A stretch of 52,807 bases of DNA from Rhodospirillales bacterium. GTDB lineage: Bacteria; Pseudomonadota; Alphaproteobacteria; Rhodospirillales; Magnetospirillaceae. Position numbers and translations under genes: made by a program. The notes beneath the pieces were generated by a model. That model had not been told where the DNA came from. It made no database searches and saw nothing but the letters and a program-made list of their open reading frames with translations. Each line of letters starts with the position of its first letter. Positions within the stretch are counted from its first letter, which is position 1. This document shows positions 16,340 to 28,101 of the stretch, in pieces. Location: contig JAATGN010000287.1 of NCBI GenBank assembly GCA_015654615.1, positions 1 to 52,807 on the forward strand. The letters run 5' to 3'.

Positions 16340-18802
16340 TCAGAGCTTGACGTTCCAGATATCCGCCCCGTATTCGGCCACCGTGCGATCGGATGAGAAT
16401 TTTCCCATGCGGGCGACGTTCAGGATGGCCCGCCGCATCCATTCGTCGGGATCGAGATAGAGACGGTCGACCCGTTCCTGCGTCGCGATATAGGCCTCGT
16501 AGTCGGCGGTCATCAGGTAATGGTCGCCGCCCAGCGTCAGCGAATCGACGATCGGACGGAACCGGTCGGGCTGATCCGGCGAGAAATAACCGGACCGAAT
16601 CATCTCGAGGACCTGCGCCAGCTCCGGATTGGCGGCGATGGCCGCGACGCTGTCCCAGCCCTCGCGGCGCATGCGCGCCACGTCCTGGGCGGTCAGGCCG
16701 AACAGGAACATATTGTCCTCGCCCACCTCTTCGCAGATCTCGACATTGGCGCCGTCCCAGGTGCCGATGGTCAGCGCCCCGTTCAAGGCCAGCTTCATGT
16801 TGCCGGTGCCCGAGGCCTCGGTGCCGGCGGTGCTGATCTGCTGCGACAGGTCGGCGCCCGGGATGATCAATTCGGCGGTCGAGACATTGTAGTTGGGCAC
16901 GAAAACCACCTTCAGCCGGTCCTGCATCAGGGGATCGTTGTTGACCACGTCGGCCACGTCGTTGATCAGCTTCAAGATCAATTTGGCCATGAAATAGCCG
17001 GGCGCCGCCTTGCCGCCGATAATCACCGTGCGCGGCACCATGAAGGCGGTGGGATTGGCGCGGATGCGGTTGTAGCGGGTCACCACATGCAGCAGGTTCA
17101 GCAGCTGCCGCTTGTATTCGTGCATCCGTTTCACCATGACGTCGAACAGGGATTCGGTGTCGACCGGGACCCCCAGCCGCTGCTCGATGACCTGCGCCAG
17201 ACGCTGCTTGTTCAGACGCTTGGCCTGAGCGAACTGCTCGCGGAAAGCCGCTTCCTCGGCAAAGGGAGCCAAGGCCTGAAGTTCGTCCAGGCGGGAGATC
17301 CAGCCGTCGCCGATCCGCCCGCTGATCAGATCGGCCAGGGGCCGATTGGCCGCCAGCAACCAGCGGCGCGGCGTGATGCCATTGGTCTTGCAATTGATCT
17401 TGCCGGACTGGAAGCGGTCGAAATCGGCGAAGATCGTGCTTTTCATCAGTTCGGTGTGGATCTCGGCCACGCCGTTCACGCTGTGGGACCCGACGAAGGC
17501 CAAATGGGCCATGCGGATGCGCCGCCCGCCGTTCTCGTCGATCAGGGACATGCGCCGCAGCAGATCGACGTCGCCCGGCCAACGATGCCGCACGTCGTTG
17601 AGGAAGCGCTGATTGATCTCATAGATGATCTCGAGATGGCGCGGCAACAGCCGTTCGAACAGATCGACCGGCCAGGTCTCCAGGGCTTCGGGCAGCAAGG
17701 TGTGGTTGGTGTAGCCGCAGGTCCTGACGGTGATCCCCCAGGCGCGGTCCCAGTCGTAATGATGCTCGTCGACCAGGATGCGCATCAGTTCGGCCACCGT
17801 CATCGCCGGATGGGTGTCGTTCAGCTGGATGGCCACATGGTCGGGCAGCAGATCGAAATTGCTGTGCGCCTTGCGGAAGCGCGCGATGATGTCCTGCAGC
17901 GACGCGCAGACGAAGAAATACTCCTGGCGGAACCGCAGTTCCCGTCCCCGTTCCGTCGAATCGCTGGGATAGAGGACCTTGGAGAGGTTTTCCGACTCGT
18001 TCTTGTCGCGCACCGATTCGATATAATTGCCCTGGTTGAAATATTTGAGATTGAACTCGCGGGTCGACTTGGCGGCCCACAGACGCAGATTGTTCACCGT
18101 CTTGCCGCCGAAACCCGGCACCGGGACGTCGTAGGCCATGGCCATCACTTCCTCGGCGTCGACCCATTGATAGCTCCAGCGGCCGTCCGCGTCGCGAAAC
18201 CGCACGACGCGGCCGCCGAAACGCACCGGATAGATGACGCCGGGACGCTGAAATTCCCATGGATTGCCGTAACGCAGCCAATTTTCCGGCGATTCGACTT
18301 GCCAGCCTTGTTCCACATGCTGCGTGAACATGCCGAATTCGTATCGTATCCCATAACCGAAACCGGGAAGCCCCAGGGTGGCCATGCTGTCGATCAGACA
18401 AGCCGCCAGTCGCCCCAGCCCGCCGTTCCCCAGCGCCGGCTCGACCTCCCAGCTTTGCAATTCGTCGAGGTCGTAGCCCAGGCTTTCGGTCGCCTCGCGG
18501 AAGGCATCGTAGAGGCCCAGATTGATCATGCTGTTGGTCAGGGCCCGGCCGACCAGAAATTCCATCGAAAGGTAATAGACCCGTTTCACGTCGTTGTCGT
18601 AATAGCTGCGCATGCTGGGAACCCATGCATCGATCATGCGATCCCGCATGGCGAAGGCCGCCGCCAGATACCAATCGCGCGAGGTGGCGAACAAGGGATC
18701 CTTGCCGACCGAATACAGCAGATGATCGGTCAGGCTTTGCTTGATGGCGGCCACATCATGCGTGGCCGCAGCCTGCAGCGGCGAGTCCGTCGTCCTCAAC
18801 AT
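16340..18802 (-). CDS. glgP: Glycogen/starch/alpha-glucan phosphorylase
   Basis: An 820-residue PLP enzyme that releases glucose-1-phosphate from alpha-1,4-glucans. Family landmarks are present in order: YYLSMEFLVGRAL, GNGGLGRLAACL, NDTHPAM, RMHEYKRQLLN, and near the C-terminus EASGTGNMKLALNG with the PLP lysine (the K of NMK). Length matches bacterial GlgP. The ATG at 18802 follows GAGGAG at 13 bases. It lies 224 bases downstream of malQ on the same strand, so it either has its own promoter or extends the glgB-glgX-malQ transcript. It completes a degradative and branching set. Confidence 0.96.
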   Translation of the reverse strand: MLRTTDSPLQAAATHDVAAIKQSLTDHLLYSVGKDPLFATSRDWYLAAAFAMRDRMIDAWVPSMRSYYDNDVKRVYYLSMEFLVGRALTNSMINLGLYDAFREATESLGYDLDELQSWEVEPALGNGGLGRLAACLIDSMATLGLPGFGYGIRYEFGMFTQHVEQGWQVESPENWLRYGNPWEFQRPGVIYPVRFGGRVVRFRDADGRWSYQWVDAEEVMAMAYDVPVPGFGGKTVNNLRLWAAKSTREFNLKYFNQGNYIESVRDKNESENLSKVLYPSDSTERGRELRFRQEYFFVCASLQDIIARFRKAHSNFDLLPDHVAIQLNDTHPAMTVAELMRILVDEHHYDWDRAWGITVRTCGYTNHTLLPEALETWPVDLFERLLPRHLEIIYEINQRFLNDVRHRWPGDVDLLRRMSLIDENGGRRIRMAHLAFVGSHSVNGVAEIHTELMKSTIFADFDRFQSGKINCKTNGITPRRWLLAANRPLADLISGRIGDGWISRLDELQALAPFAEEAAFREQFAQAKRLNKQRLAQVIEQRLGVPVDTESLFDVMVKRMHEYKRQLLNLLHVVTRYNRIRANPTAFMVPRTVIIGGKAAPGYFMAKLILKLINDVADVVNNDPLMQDRLKVVFVPNYNVSTAELIIPGADLSQQISTAGTEASGTGNMKLALNGALTIGTWDGANVEICEEVGEDNMFLFGLTAQDVARMRREGWDSVAAIAANPELAQVLEMIRSGYFSPDQPDRFRPIVDSLTLGGDHYLMTADYEAYIATQERVDRLYLDPDEWMRRAILNVARMGKFSSDRTVAEYGADIWNVKL

Positions 18803-19026
18803 GCCTTACGCTCCTCATCGAAACTGGACAACCGAGCCACCCGGTCGGGCAAGATCCGGCCCTTGACTGGACATTTTTGAACGTCTCAAGTCAAGTGAAA
18901 GCACACGTCACGGACATTCTTCCGACCGTCCGGCGGCATTGCGCCGCCAATCGTCGCGACAGCGCCGGGGCATGGCACTGGACGAGATGAGACTTGCCGT
19001 CGTCGCTAATTGGCGACCGCGGCGCA

Positions 19027-21261
19027 TCAGGACTTATCGGCCGGCGGGTGCGGTCGTTCGGCCGACAGGCGAGCGGCGATCGTCACCACGCGGCGGTCGG
19101 TCAGCATCGCCTCGATCGGCATCGGGTAGCGGACCCGCCAATTGGGATGCTGATCCGTCGTCCCCGGCAAATTCATCTGGAGACTGAGGGCCAGGAGATC
19201 CTCGAACTGCACCATCAGCAGCTTGGAGGGCGTCCGCGCCAGATAGGCGTGGACGGCAGCCGTCAACTGCGCCAACCGGTCGGGTCCGATCTCCAGGGCG
19301 TCGGGGAAGTCGGCGTCGATCAGGCCGGCCGCATTCAGGGCCTCGACCAACAGGCGGCGGTCCGAGGCCCGTTGCTCGATTTCGGCGTCTCCCATCGCCG
19401 GATCGGGATAAAGGGCCAGCCGCCGCCGGGCCTCGATGTCGATGGCCGCCCACCATCCGGCAAGGCTGGGCAGGTCATGGGTGCCGAATCCCACCAACGC
19501 CTTCGCCGGAAATCGATCCGGCGGCCGCAGCCGATCGTCGAGTTTTTCGAAGACCATGAGACGGTAGCCGAGGATATCCTTCTCGGCCATCCGCTGGCGG
19601 AAACCCTCCGGCACCGTCCCCAGGTCCTCGCCGATCACCGCGCAATTCCGCCGCCGGCTGGCCAATGCGACAAGCCCGAACAAATCGTCGACCGGATAGC
19701 GGACATAGGCCCCCTGGTCGGCTTTGGCTCCCTGGGGCACCCAGTAGAGGCGCTGCAGGCTCATCGCATGGTCGAGGCGCATCGCCCCGGCGTGGCGCAT
19801 ATTGGCATCGAGAACCTCGAGGAACGGCAGATAGGCGGCGTCCTGCAGGGCCAGGGGATTGAAGGGCACCAATCCCCAATCCTGGCCGGCCAGATTGAGG
19901 GGGTCGGGCGGCGCCCCGATCGACACGCCCAGGCACAGCAAGGACTGATTGGCCCAGGCCTCGGCCCCGTCGCCGGCGATGCCGACGCCGAGATCGCGAT
20001 AGATCCCCATCGGCATGCCGGCCCGGCCGCAAGCCGTCTGCGCCGCCGTCAGCTGCGTATCGGCCAGCCACTGCAGATAGAGATGGAAATCGATCCGTTC
20101 GGCTTGCCCTGCGGCGAAAGCCCGCACGGCGTCGCCATCGGGATCGTGATATTCGGCCGGCCACAGGCGCCAAAAGCTCTTGTCCGGATCGATCGCCAAA
20201 AAATGCGCCTGCAGCGCTTCGAAAACGGCAAAATTCCGCAAATCGCGGCCGCCGTCCCGTTCGAATTGCCGGAAAGCCGCGCCGCGGTCGCTTCCGCCGT
20301 CGCGCAGATGCTCCATGCGGAACGATTTCCAGCATGCCTCCAGAACCTGCCGCTTCAGCCGGGCGAGCGACGGATAATCGACCAAATCGGCCTCCCGCAC
20401 GGCGGCCAGCTGCGCCTGGAAGGCCGGAGCGGCAACCTGACGGCGCGCCTCGGCGCTTTCCAGGAAATCGGGAACGGCCTCGACGTCGATATAAGCGATG
20501 TCGAGGAATTTCCGGCTCGATGGAGCATAGGGACTGAAACGCTCCGGCCGGGCGGCGAACAGGGCGTGCAGCGGATTGACCCCGATGGCGGACGCTCCCT
20601 GCCGGCCGGCGCGCTCGGCCACCGCAGCCAGATCGGAAAAATCCCCGATTCCCCAATTGCGGCCGCTCCTCAGCGCATAAAGCTGGGTGGCGTAACCCCA
20701 CAGGCGATGGCCGTCGAGGGCGGCCGCCGGCAGATGCGCCCGTCCCGGCGTGACGATCAGCGTCATCGCCGCGTCGTCGGCCGTGCCTTCGGCAATCCGC
20801 AGCCGGTGAATGCCGGGAAGCGGCGTGCCGGGAAGGCGAAGGCAATAGCGCCGCAGGTGCACCCCGTCGAGAATCCGCTCCCCCATCATCGATGCGGCGT
20901 CGAGGGACCATTGCCCGGTGTGCAGCGTGCCGTCTTCCTCGGTCACCGTCCAGGCGAGGGGGAGGTCGCTTCCGTTGAAGGGAAGCGTCACCTTGACCAC
21001 GGGCGGTCCGGCCGCTTCCGGGGACACCGACACCGGATCCAATCGACGGCGCCAGGGCCGTTCCTCGAGTGCCGCCAGGCTGGCGGCGATATCGCCTTGC
21101 GTCGCCACCGCGAACCCCATGGCGGTCAGGAAGGCGCGTTTGGTATCGGCCGGCACCGGCCGATATTGCCCGAAAAAATCCACCCAGCCCTCTTCGATGC
21201 CGGCAAGGGCCGCCAGGCGATTCAAGGCGTCACCGTCCGTCATGGCCTCCCGATCGCTCAT
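19027..21261 (-). CDS. malQ: 4-alpha-glucanotransferase (amylomaltase)
   Basis: A 744-residue GH77 enzyme that transfers maltodextrin segments between glucans. The catalytic residues sit in MRLDHAMSLQRLYW (nucleophile Asp), CAVIGEDLGTVP (acid/base Glu) and GTHDLPSLAGWW (stabilising Asp). The NWGIGDFSDL motif is also present. An N-terminal region of about 200 residues precedes the barrel, as in long proteobacterial MalQ. The start [10 protein letters not shown] at 21261 overlaps the glgX stop by four bases; longer upstream reading is unsupported. Confidence 0.94.
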   Translation of the reverse strand: MSDREAMTDGDALNRLAALAGIEEGWVDFFGQYRPVPADTKRAFLTAMGFAVATQGDIAASLAALEERPWRRRLDPVSVSPEAAGPPVVKVTLPFNGSDLPLAWTVTEEDGTLHTGQWSLDAASMMGERILDGVHLRRYCLRLPGTPLPGIHRLRIAEGTADDAAMTLIVTPGRAHLPAAALDGHRLWGYATQLYALRSGRNWGIGDFSDLAAVAERAGRQGASAIGVNPLHALFAARPERFSPYAPSSRKFLDIAYIDVEAVPDFLESAEARRQVAAPAFQAQLAAVREADLVDYPSLARLKRQVLEACWKSFRMEHLRDGGSDRGAAFRQFERDGGRDLRNFAVFEALQAHFLAIDPDKSFWRLWPAEYHDPDGDAVRAFAAGQAERIDFHLYLQWLADTQLTAAQTACGRAGMPMGIYRDLGVGIAGDGAEAWANQSLLCLGVSIGAPPDPLNLAGQDWGLVPFNPLALQDAAYLPFLEVLDANMRHAGAMRLDHAMSLQRLYWVPQGAKADQGAYVRYPVDDLFGLVALASRRRNCAVIGEDLGTVPEGFRQRMAEKDILGYRLMVFEKLDDRLRPPDRFPAKALVGFGTHDLPSLAGWWAAIDIEARRRLALYPDPAMGDAEIEQRASDRRLLVEALNAAGLIDADFPDALEIGPDRLAQLTAAVHAYLARTPSKLLMVQFEDLLALSLQMNLPGTTDQHPNWRVRYPMPIEAMLTDRRVVTIAARLSAERPHPPADKS

Positions 21262-23392
21262 TCCTCGTCGTCCTTGTCGCGGTTTTGGAGGCGCGCCGCC
21301 GACGCCTGGACCAGCGCCACCAGCGAATGCGGCTGCACGACGCATTGCGCCGCCAGCGCGGACCGGCGCTGGCGACGGCCTCCGGCGGTATCCGCCGTGT
21401 CGAGCAGGACCGCCCAGTCGGCTTTCCCGTCGTCCGGCAGGCGATAGGTAATCGGTTCGATGTAGGCATTGAGCAGGATCAGCAGGCTCGCGTCCCGCCC
21501 CTCCCCTTCCGAGGGATCGCCGCCCAACAGAAAGCCGAGCGAGCGGGCATAGGGCTTGACCCAGTCCTGATGGCTCATTTCATGGCCTTCCGGGGTAATC
21601 CAGACGATATCTTTGACCGACGTGCCGGCGAACCGCCCGCCGGTGAAGAAGCGATGCCGGCGCAGCACCGGATAGTCGCGGCGCAGCTTGATCACCAATT
21701 GCACGAAGGCATGAAAATCCTCATCCACATGCGCCCAATCGACCCAACCGATGGAATTGTCCTGGCAATAGGCATTGTTGTTGCCTTGCTGCGACCGCCC
21801 CAATTCGTCGCCGGCCAAAATCATCGGGACACCCTGACTAACAAGCAAGCTGGCCATTAGGTTGCGGGCCTGCCGCGCCCGCAAGGCGAGGATCTCCGGA
21901 TCGGCCGTCTCGCCTTCCGCGCCGCAATTCCAGGCATAGTTGGCGTCGGTGCCGTCCCGATTGTCCTCGAAGTTCGCCTCGTTGTGCTTGGCCTCGAAGG
22001 AGACCAGATCCTTCATCGTGAAGCCGTCGTGGGCGGTGATGAAATTGACGCTGGCCCAGGGACGCCGGCCGCCCCAGCCGAACAAATCGGACGACCCGGT
22101 CAGGCGCGACGCCAATTCGCCGATCAGCCCTTCGTCGCCCCGCCAGAAACGGCGCAATGTGTCGCGGTAACGGCCGTTCCACTCCGACCAGCCGGGCGGA
22201 AAGCCGCCCAGGCGATATCCGTCGCCCCCCAGGTCCCACGGCTCGGCAATCAATTTCACCCGCGACAGCACCGGGTCCTGGCGCACCGCGTCGAGGAAGC
22301 CGGAACCGCCGTCGAACCCGGCCCTTTCCCGCCCCAGGCTGGCGGCCAGATCGAAGCGGAAACCGTCGACATGCATTTCCTCGGCCCAATAGCGCAGGCT
22401 GTCCATCACCAGTTGAAGGACGCGCGGATGGCGCAGATTGAGCGTATTGCCGCATCCCGAATAATTTTCGTAAAAACGCTCGCTGCCCGGGATCAGGCGG
22501 TAATAGGAAAGATTGTCGATCCCCTTCAGCGACAGCGTGGGGCCCAAGTGATTGCCTTCGGCCGTATGGTTGTAGACCACGTCGAGCACCACCTCGATGC
22601 CGGCGTCGTGCAGCCGCTCGACCATGGTCTTGAAATCGCCGTGCGCCGAGGCCGTGTAATAGCGAGGATCGGGCGCGAAAAAACCGATCGAGTTGTAGCC
22701 CCAGTAATTTCGCAAACCCCGTTCGACCAGGGCGCGCTCGTCGACGATGGCGTGGACCGGAAGCAATTCGACGGTGGTGACGCCCAGCTGCACCATATGG
22801 TCGATGACCGCCGGTTCCGCCAATCCCAGGAAGGTCCCGCGCAGATTCTTCGGCACCAGCGGATGGCGCATGGTCAGGCCGCGCAGATGCGCTTCGTAAA
22901 TGACCGTCTGCGGCCATGGAACGGCCGGAGGGCGATCGTTGTCCCAGCTGAAGGCGGTGTCGATCACCCGGCATTTGGGCATCACCCGGGCATTGTCCCG
23001 GCGGTCGTAGGACAGATCGAGTTTCGGATGATCGTGACGGAAGCCGAAATGGCTGTCCGACCATCGCAACTGGCCGACGATTTCCCGCGCATAAGGATCG
23101 ACCAGCAGCTTGTTGGGATTGAAACGATGCCCCGCCGTCGGATCATAGGGGCCATGCACCCGATAGCCATAAAGCTGCCCCGGCCGGCAGTCCGGCAGAT
23201 AGCCGTGCCAGACCTCGTCGGTATATTCCGGCAGGACGATCCGCTCGACCTCGCGCTGATTGCCGGACTCGAACAGACATAATTCGACTTTTTCGGCATG
23301 CGCCGAGAAAAGAGCGAAATTCACGCCCCGTCCATCCCAGCGAGTGCCGATCGGATAAGGACTTCCGGGCTGAACGCGACGGCGGGACGAAC

Positions 23393-23396
<4 letters not shown>
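21258..23396 (-). CDS. glgX: Glycogen debranching enzyme GlgX
   Basis: A 712-residue GH13 isoamylase-type enzyme hydrolysing alpha-1,6 branches of phosphorylase-limit dextrin. An N-terminal CBM48 segment ([17 protein letters not shown]) precedes the barrel. Catalytic residues are in [13 protein letters not shown] (Asp nucleophile), [11 protein letters not shown] (Glu) and [11 protein letters not shown] (Asp). It starts inside the glgB stop (ATGA) and ends inside the malQ start, so the three are translationally coupled. The length is normal. Confidence 0.95.
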
Positions 23397-25606
<2,210 letters not shown>

Positions 25607-25846
25607 TCCCCCCGACCTCCTCGCTGGCGAACAATGTCACAGCATTTCGCCCCGGCATGATCCGCTACGAAGTTCGCTTGGTCTAGCCCGGATTTCGAAG
25701 GCCGGTCGCCGGACCGTCATGCGCCGGGCCCGCCCGGCCCGCCCCGCGAGGGGCAATCGCCCGAAAAATCCGGCTCAAAGGTTGCGCGGCCGGCCCGGCC
25801 CGGATACTTTGCCCCTTTCGGATTGAAATAGCCCCGGGGGAAACAA

Positions 25847-26452
25847 GTGAGCCACAATACGCTGATTCACCGCATTGTCCGGCCAGGCGTCCGGTTGGTC
25901 GCACCGATGGGAGCGACCCCCAATCAACTGACCACCCTGCGTCTGGTCACCGGGCTGACCGCCGCCGGTCTTTTCGCCTGCGGCCCCGGCATCTCGAGCA
26001 ATATCGCGGGGGTGATCTTCCTGATTTCCATGCTGCTCGATCGTGCCGACGGCGAACTCGCCCGGCAGACCGGCCAGATGAGCCTCGCCGGTCACCGTTA
26101 CGACCTGTGGTGCGACTGCACGGTGAACGTCGTGACCTTCATCGGCATCGGTGTCGGCTTTTCCGCGGCGGAGGCCGGGCTCGGCAACATCGCCGGCCTC
26201 GCCATCGTCATCCTCTTCTGGCAGCTCAATGTGGTGAAGGTGGCGGCCGTGCGGACCTTTTCCTTTCTGAAGGGGCACATCACCATCGATCCGGACGATG
26301 CGATGGTTCTGGTCCCGGTCCTGGTCTGGCTCGGCTTCGCCCGCCCCATGCTGCTCGCCGCCGCGATCGTCACGCCCCTGGTCGTCCTCTGGATCGCCTT
26401 CACCTCTTCCGGCTCGAAGCCGGAAATCAATAATAGCGCAGGCGGAAGGTGA
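25847..26452 (+). CDS. CDP-alcohol phosphatidyltransferase family membrane protein
   Basis: A 201-residue membrane enzyme of the phospholipid-headgroup transferase family. The full signature D-G-x2-A-R-x8-G-x3-D-x3-D is present, starting at the DG of DRADGELARQ and ending at the D of YDLWCD. About five hydrophobic helices follow the soluble N-terminus. It transfers a phospho-alcohol from a CDP-alcohol to another alcohol, but the substrate pair is not predictable. Translation starts at GTG behind GGGGGAAAC. Its 3' end overlaps the convergent DUF2141 gene by 26 bases. HpnL-like and exporter genes follow, suggesting a membrane-lipid locus. Confidence 0.82.
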   Translation: MSHNTLIHRIVRPGVRLVAPMGATPNQLTTLRLVTGLTAAGLFACGPGISSNIAGVIFLISMLLDRADGELARQTGQMSLAGHRYDLWCDCTVNVVTFIGIGVGFSAAEAGLGNIAGLAIVILFWQLNVVKVAAVRTFSFLKGHITIDPDDAMVLVPVLVWLGFARPMLLAAAIVTPLVVLWIAFTSSGSKPEINNSAGGR

Positions 26453-26882
26453 TCGACCCGCTGACGCCGTCGAAGGTAAAGGCGGTCTCCTGGAAATCCG
26501 GCGGGCTGACCGTATAGGATGGATCGCCCGAGAATCCCACGCCCTCTTCCGGAATGCCGAGCAGCGTGCGGTCGAGCCTGTCGTTGTCGTTTTCGTCGAG
26601 ATAGGCCTGCGCCGAGTAGGTCCCGGCCGGAATGCCGTCGATCACCACCTCGGTCTCGCCCTGGCGGGCCGGCACGGTGGCCTTGTAGGGGCAATTGTCC
26701 TTCAGAAAAAGCGATTGAGGACAAATTGCCATATGCACATGGCCCTGGCCGACGCGCACGTTGGAAACGACGATCCTGAGCGTTCCCGTCCGTTCGTCGG
26801 CTGCCGCCGACGGAGCGATGTTCCAAACGGCCGCCGCCGAAACGGCCAAAAGTCCCACGATGATCGAAGTCCGTTTTCTCAT
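26427..26882 (-). CDS. Exported DUF2141 family protein
   Basis: A 151-residue secreted protein. A signal peptide (about residues 1-28, ending PSAAADE) precedes a transthyretin-like beta-sandwich typical of DUF2141: LRIVVSNVRVGQGHVHMAIC, DGIPAGTYSAQAYLDENDNDRLD and GVGFSGDPS. Two cysteines (ICPQSLFLKDNC) could form a disulfide. The ATG at 26882 has AAGGAG at 15 bases. No catalytic function is known for the family. It is convergent with the phosphotransferase gene and divergent from the HpnL-like gene. Confidence 0.8.
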   Translation of the reverse strand: MRKRTSIIVGLLAVSAAAVWNIAPSAAADERTGTLRIVVSNVRVGQGHVHMAICPQSLFLKDNCPYKATVPARQGETEVVIDGIPAGTYSAQAYLDENDNDRLDRTLLGIPEEGVGFSGDPSYTVSPPDFQETAFTFDGVSGSITFRLRYY

Positions 26883-27008
26883 GTGCAGAATGTCTCCTTC
26901 AATATCGAACGATCTCCCGTTTTTCGCCGCGACGGCGGACCGAACGGGGATGCTGTCCTGTCTGGTGGCGCCGCCCGGTGAAAAGCCGGTACAGGAAGAA
27001 AGCCGGCC

Positions 27009-28016
27009 ATGAGACTCTGGACCCTCGTCACCTTGGCTGTCGGCGCCGCCCTTGCGCTGTGGCTTCTGTCGAAATACGGGATCGACCGGATCGTGACGCT
27101 CGTCGTCATGGCCGGCTGGGCGATTCCGGCGGTGGCCGTCTTTCACATACCTCAGATCGTCTGTTCGGGAAGCGCCTGGCGCCTGGTCACCGTGGAGGGC
27201 GAGCGGAAACAGACACGACGAACCTATTATCTCCTCCGCTGGATCCGCGAAGGCGTCAACAATCTTCTTCCGGTCGCCCAATTCGGCGGCGTGGTGGTGG
27301 GCACCCGGCTGCTCGCCCGGGGCGGCGTGGCGTTGCCGAAGGCGATCGCCGGCGGCACCGTCGACACGACGCTGGAATTCGTCACCCAGATCATCTTCAC
27401 GCTGATGGGGCTCGGCCTGCTGGTCCTCGACACCGGAGCCGGCGATATCGGAACCTATGCCGTCGCCGGCATCGTCACCACGGGGGCGCTGGCGGCGGGC
27501 CTGCTGGCCGCGCAGTGGCTGGGACTGGCCAAGGTCATCGAATGGGCGATCGCGAAGCTGGGCAAAAGCTGGGGCTGGACCGGAGCGACGGAAGGCCTTC
27601 ACCAGGCGATCCTGGCGCTCTATCGGTCGCCCCGGCGCATCGTCGGCGGCCTTCTTTTCCACTTTTCCGCCTGGGTGCTGGGCGCCTTCGAAATCTACAT
27701 CTCGCTGAGGGCGCTCGGCCACGAGGTCGACCTCGCCACCAGCCTGATCATCGAGGCGCTCGGCCAAATTCTGCGCTCGGCGGGCTTCGCGGTTCCCGGG
27801 GCGCTCGGCGTCCAGGAAGGCGGATACAGTCTCGCCGGCGGCCTGTTCGGCTTGCCGCCCGAAGTCGGCATCGCGGTTTCCCTGATCAAACGGCTGCGCG
27901 ACGTCGTGCTGGGCTTGCCGGCGCTGGCCGCCTGGCATTGGCTCGAAGGCCGTCCGGGACCGGGCCTGCCTGCGGAACCGGCCCTGGAAGCGCGGACCGG
28001 GACCTTCGAAGAATGA
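27009..28016 (+). CDS. HpnL-like / lysylphosphatidylglycerol synthetase TM region family protein
   Basis: A 335-residue integral membrane protein of the UPF0104/LPG-synthase transmembrane superfamily, which includes the hopanoid-associated HpnL. Typical segments are WRLVTVEGE, WIREGVNNLLPVAQFGGVVVG, GGTVDTTLEFVTQ and FAVPGALGVQEGGYSLAGGLFG, with about eight helices. An AGGAAG site precedes the ATG. HpnL is proposed to move hopanoids or other lipids, though this is not established biochemically. No squalene-hopene cyclase is in the window, so the hopanoid link rests on family resemblance. Confidence 0.78.
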   Translation: MRLWTLVTLAVGAALALWLLSKYGIDRIVTLVVMAGWAIPAVAVFHIPQIVCSGSAWRLVTVEGERKQTRRTYYLLRWIREGVNNLLPVAQFGGVVVGTRLLARGGVALPKAIAGGTVDTTLEFVTQIIFTLMGLGLLVLDTGAGDIGTYAVAGIVTTGALAAGLLAAQWLGLAKVIEWAIAKLGKSWGWTGATEGLHQAILALYRSPRRIVGGLLFHFSAWVLGAFEIYISLRALGHEVDLATSLIIEALGQILRSAGFAVPGALGVQEGGYSLAGGLFGLPPEVGIAVSLIKRLRDVVLGLPALAAWHWLEGRPGPGLPAEPALEARTGTFEE

Positions 28017-28101
28017 CGCCGACGGCATCCGGTCGGCCGGACGAAAAAAATGCCGGGCGCCGGATCGGCGCGGCCCCTTTCCTTTCCGGTGGCTCTTTGC
28101 G

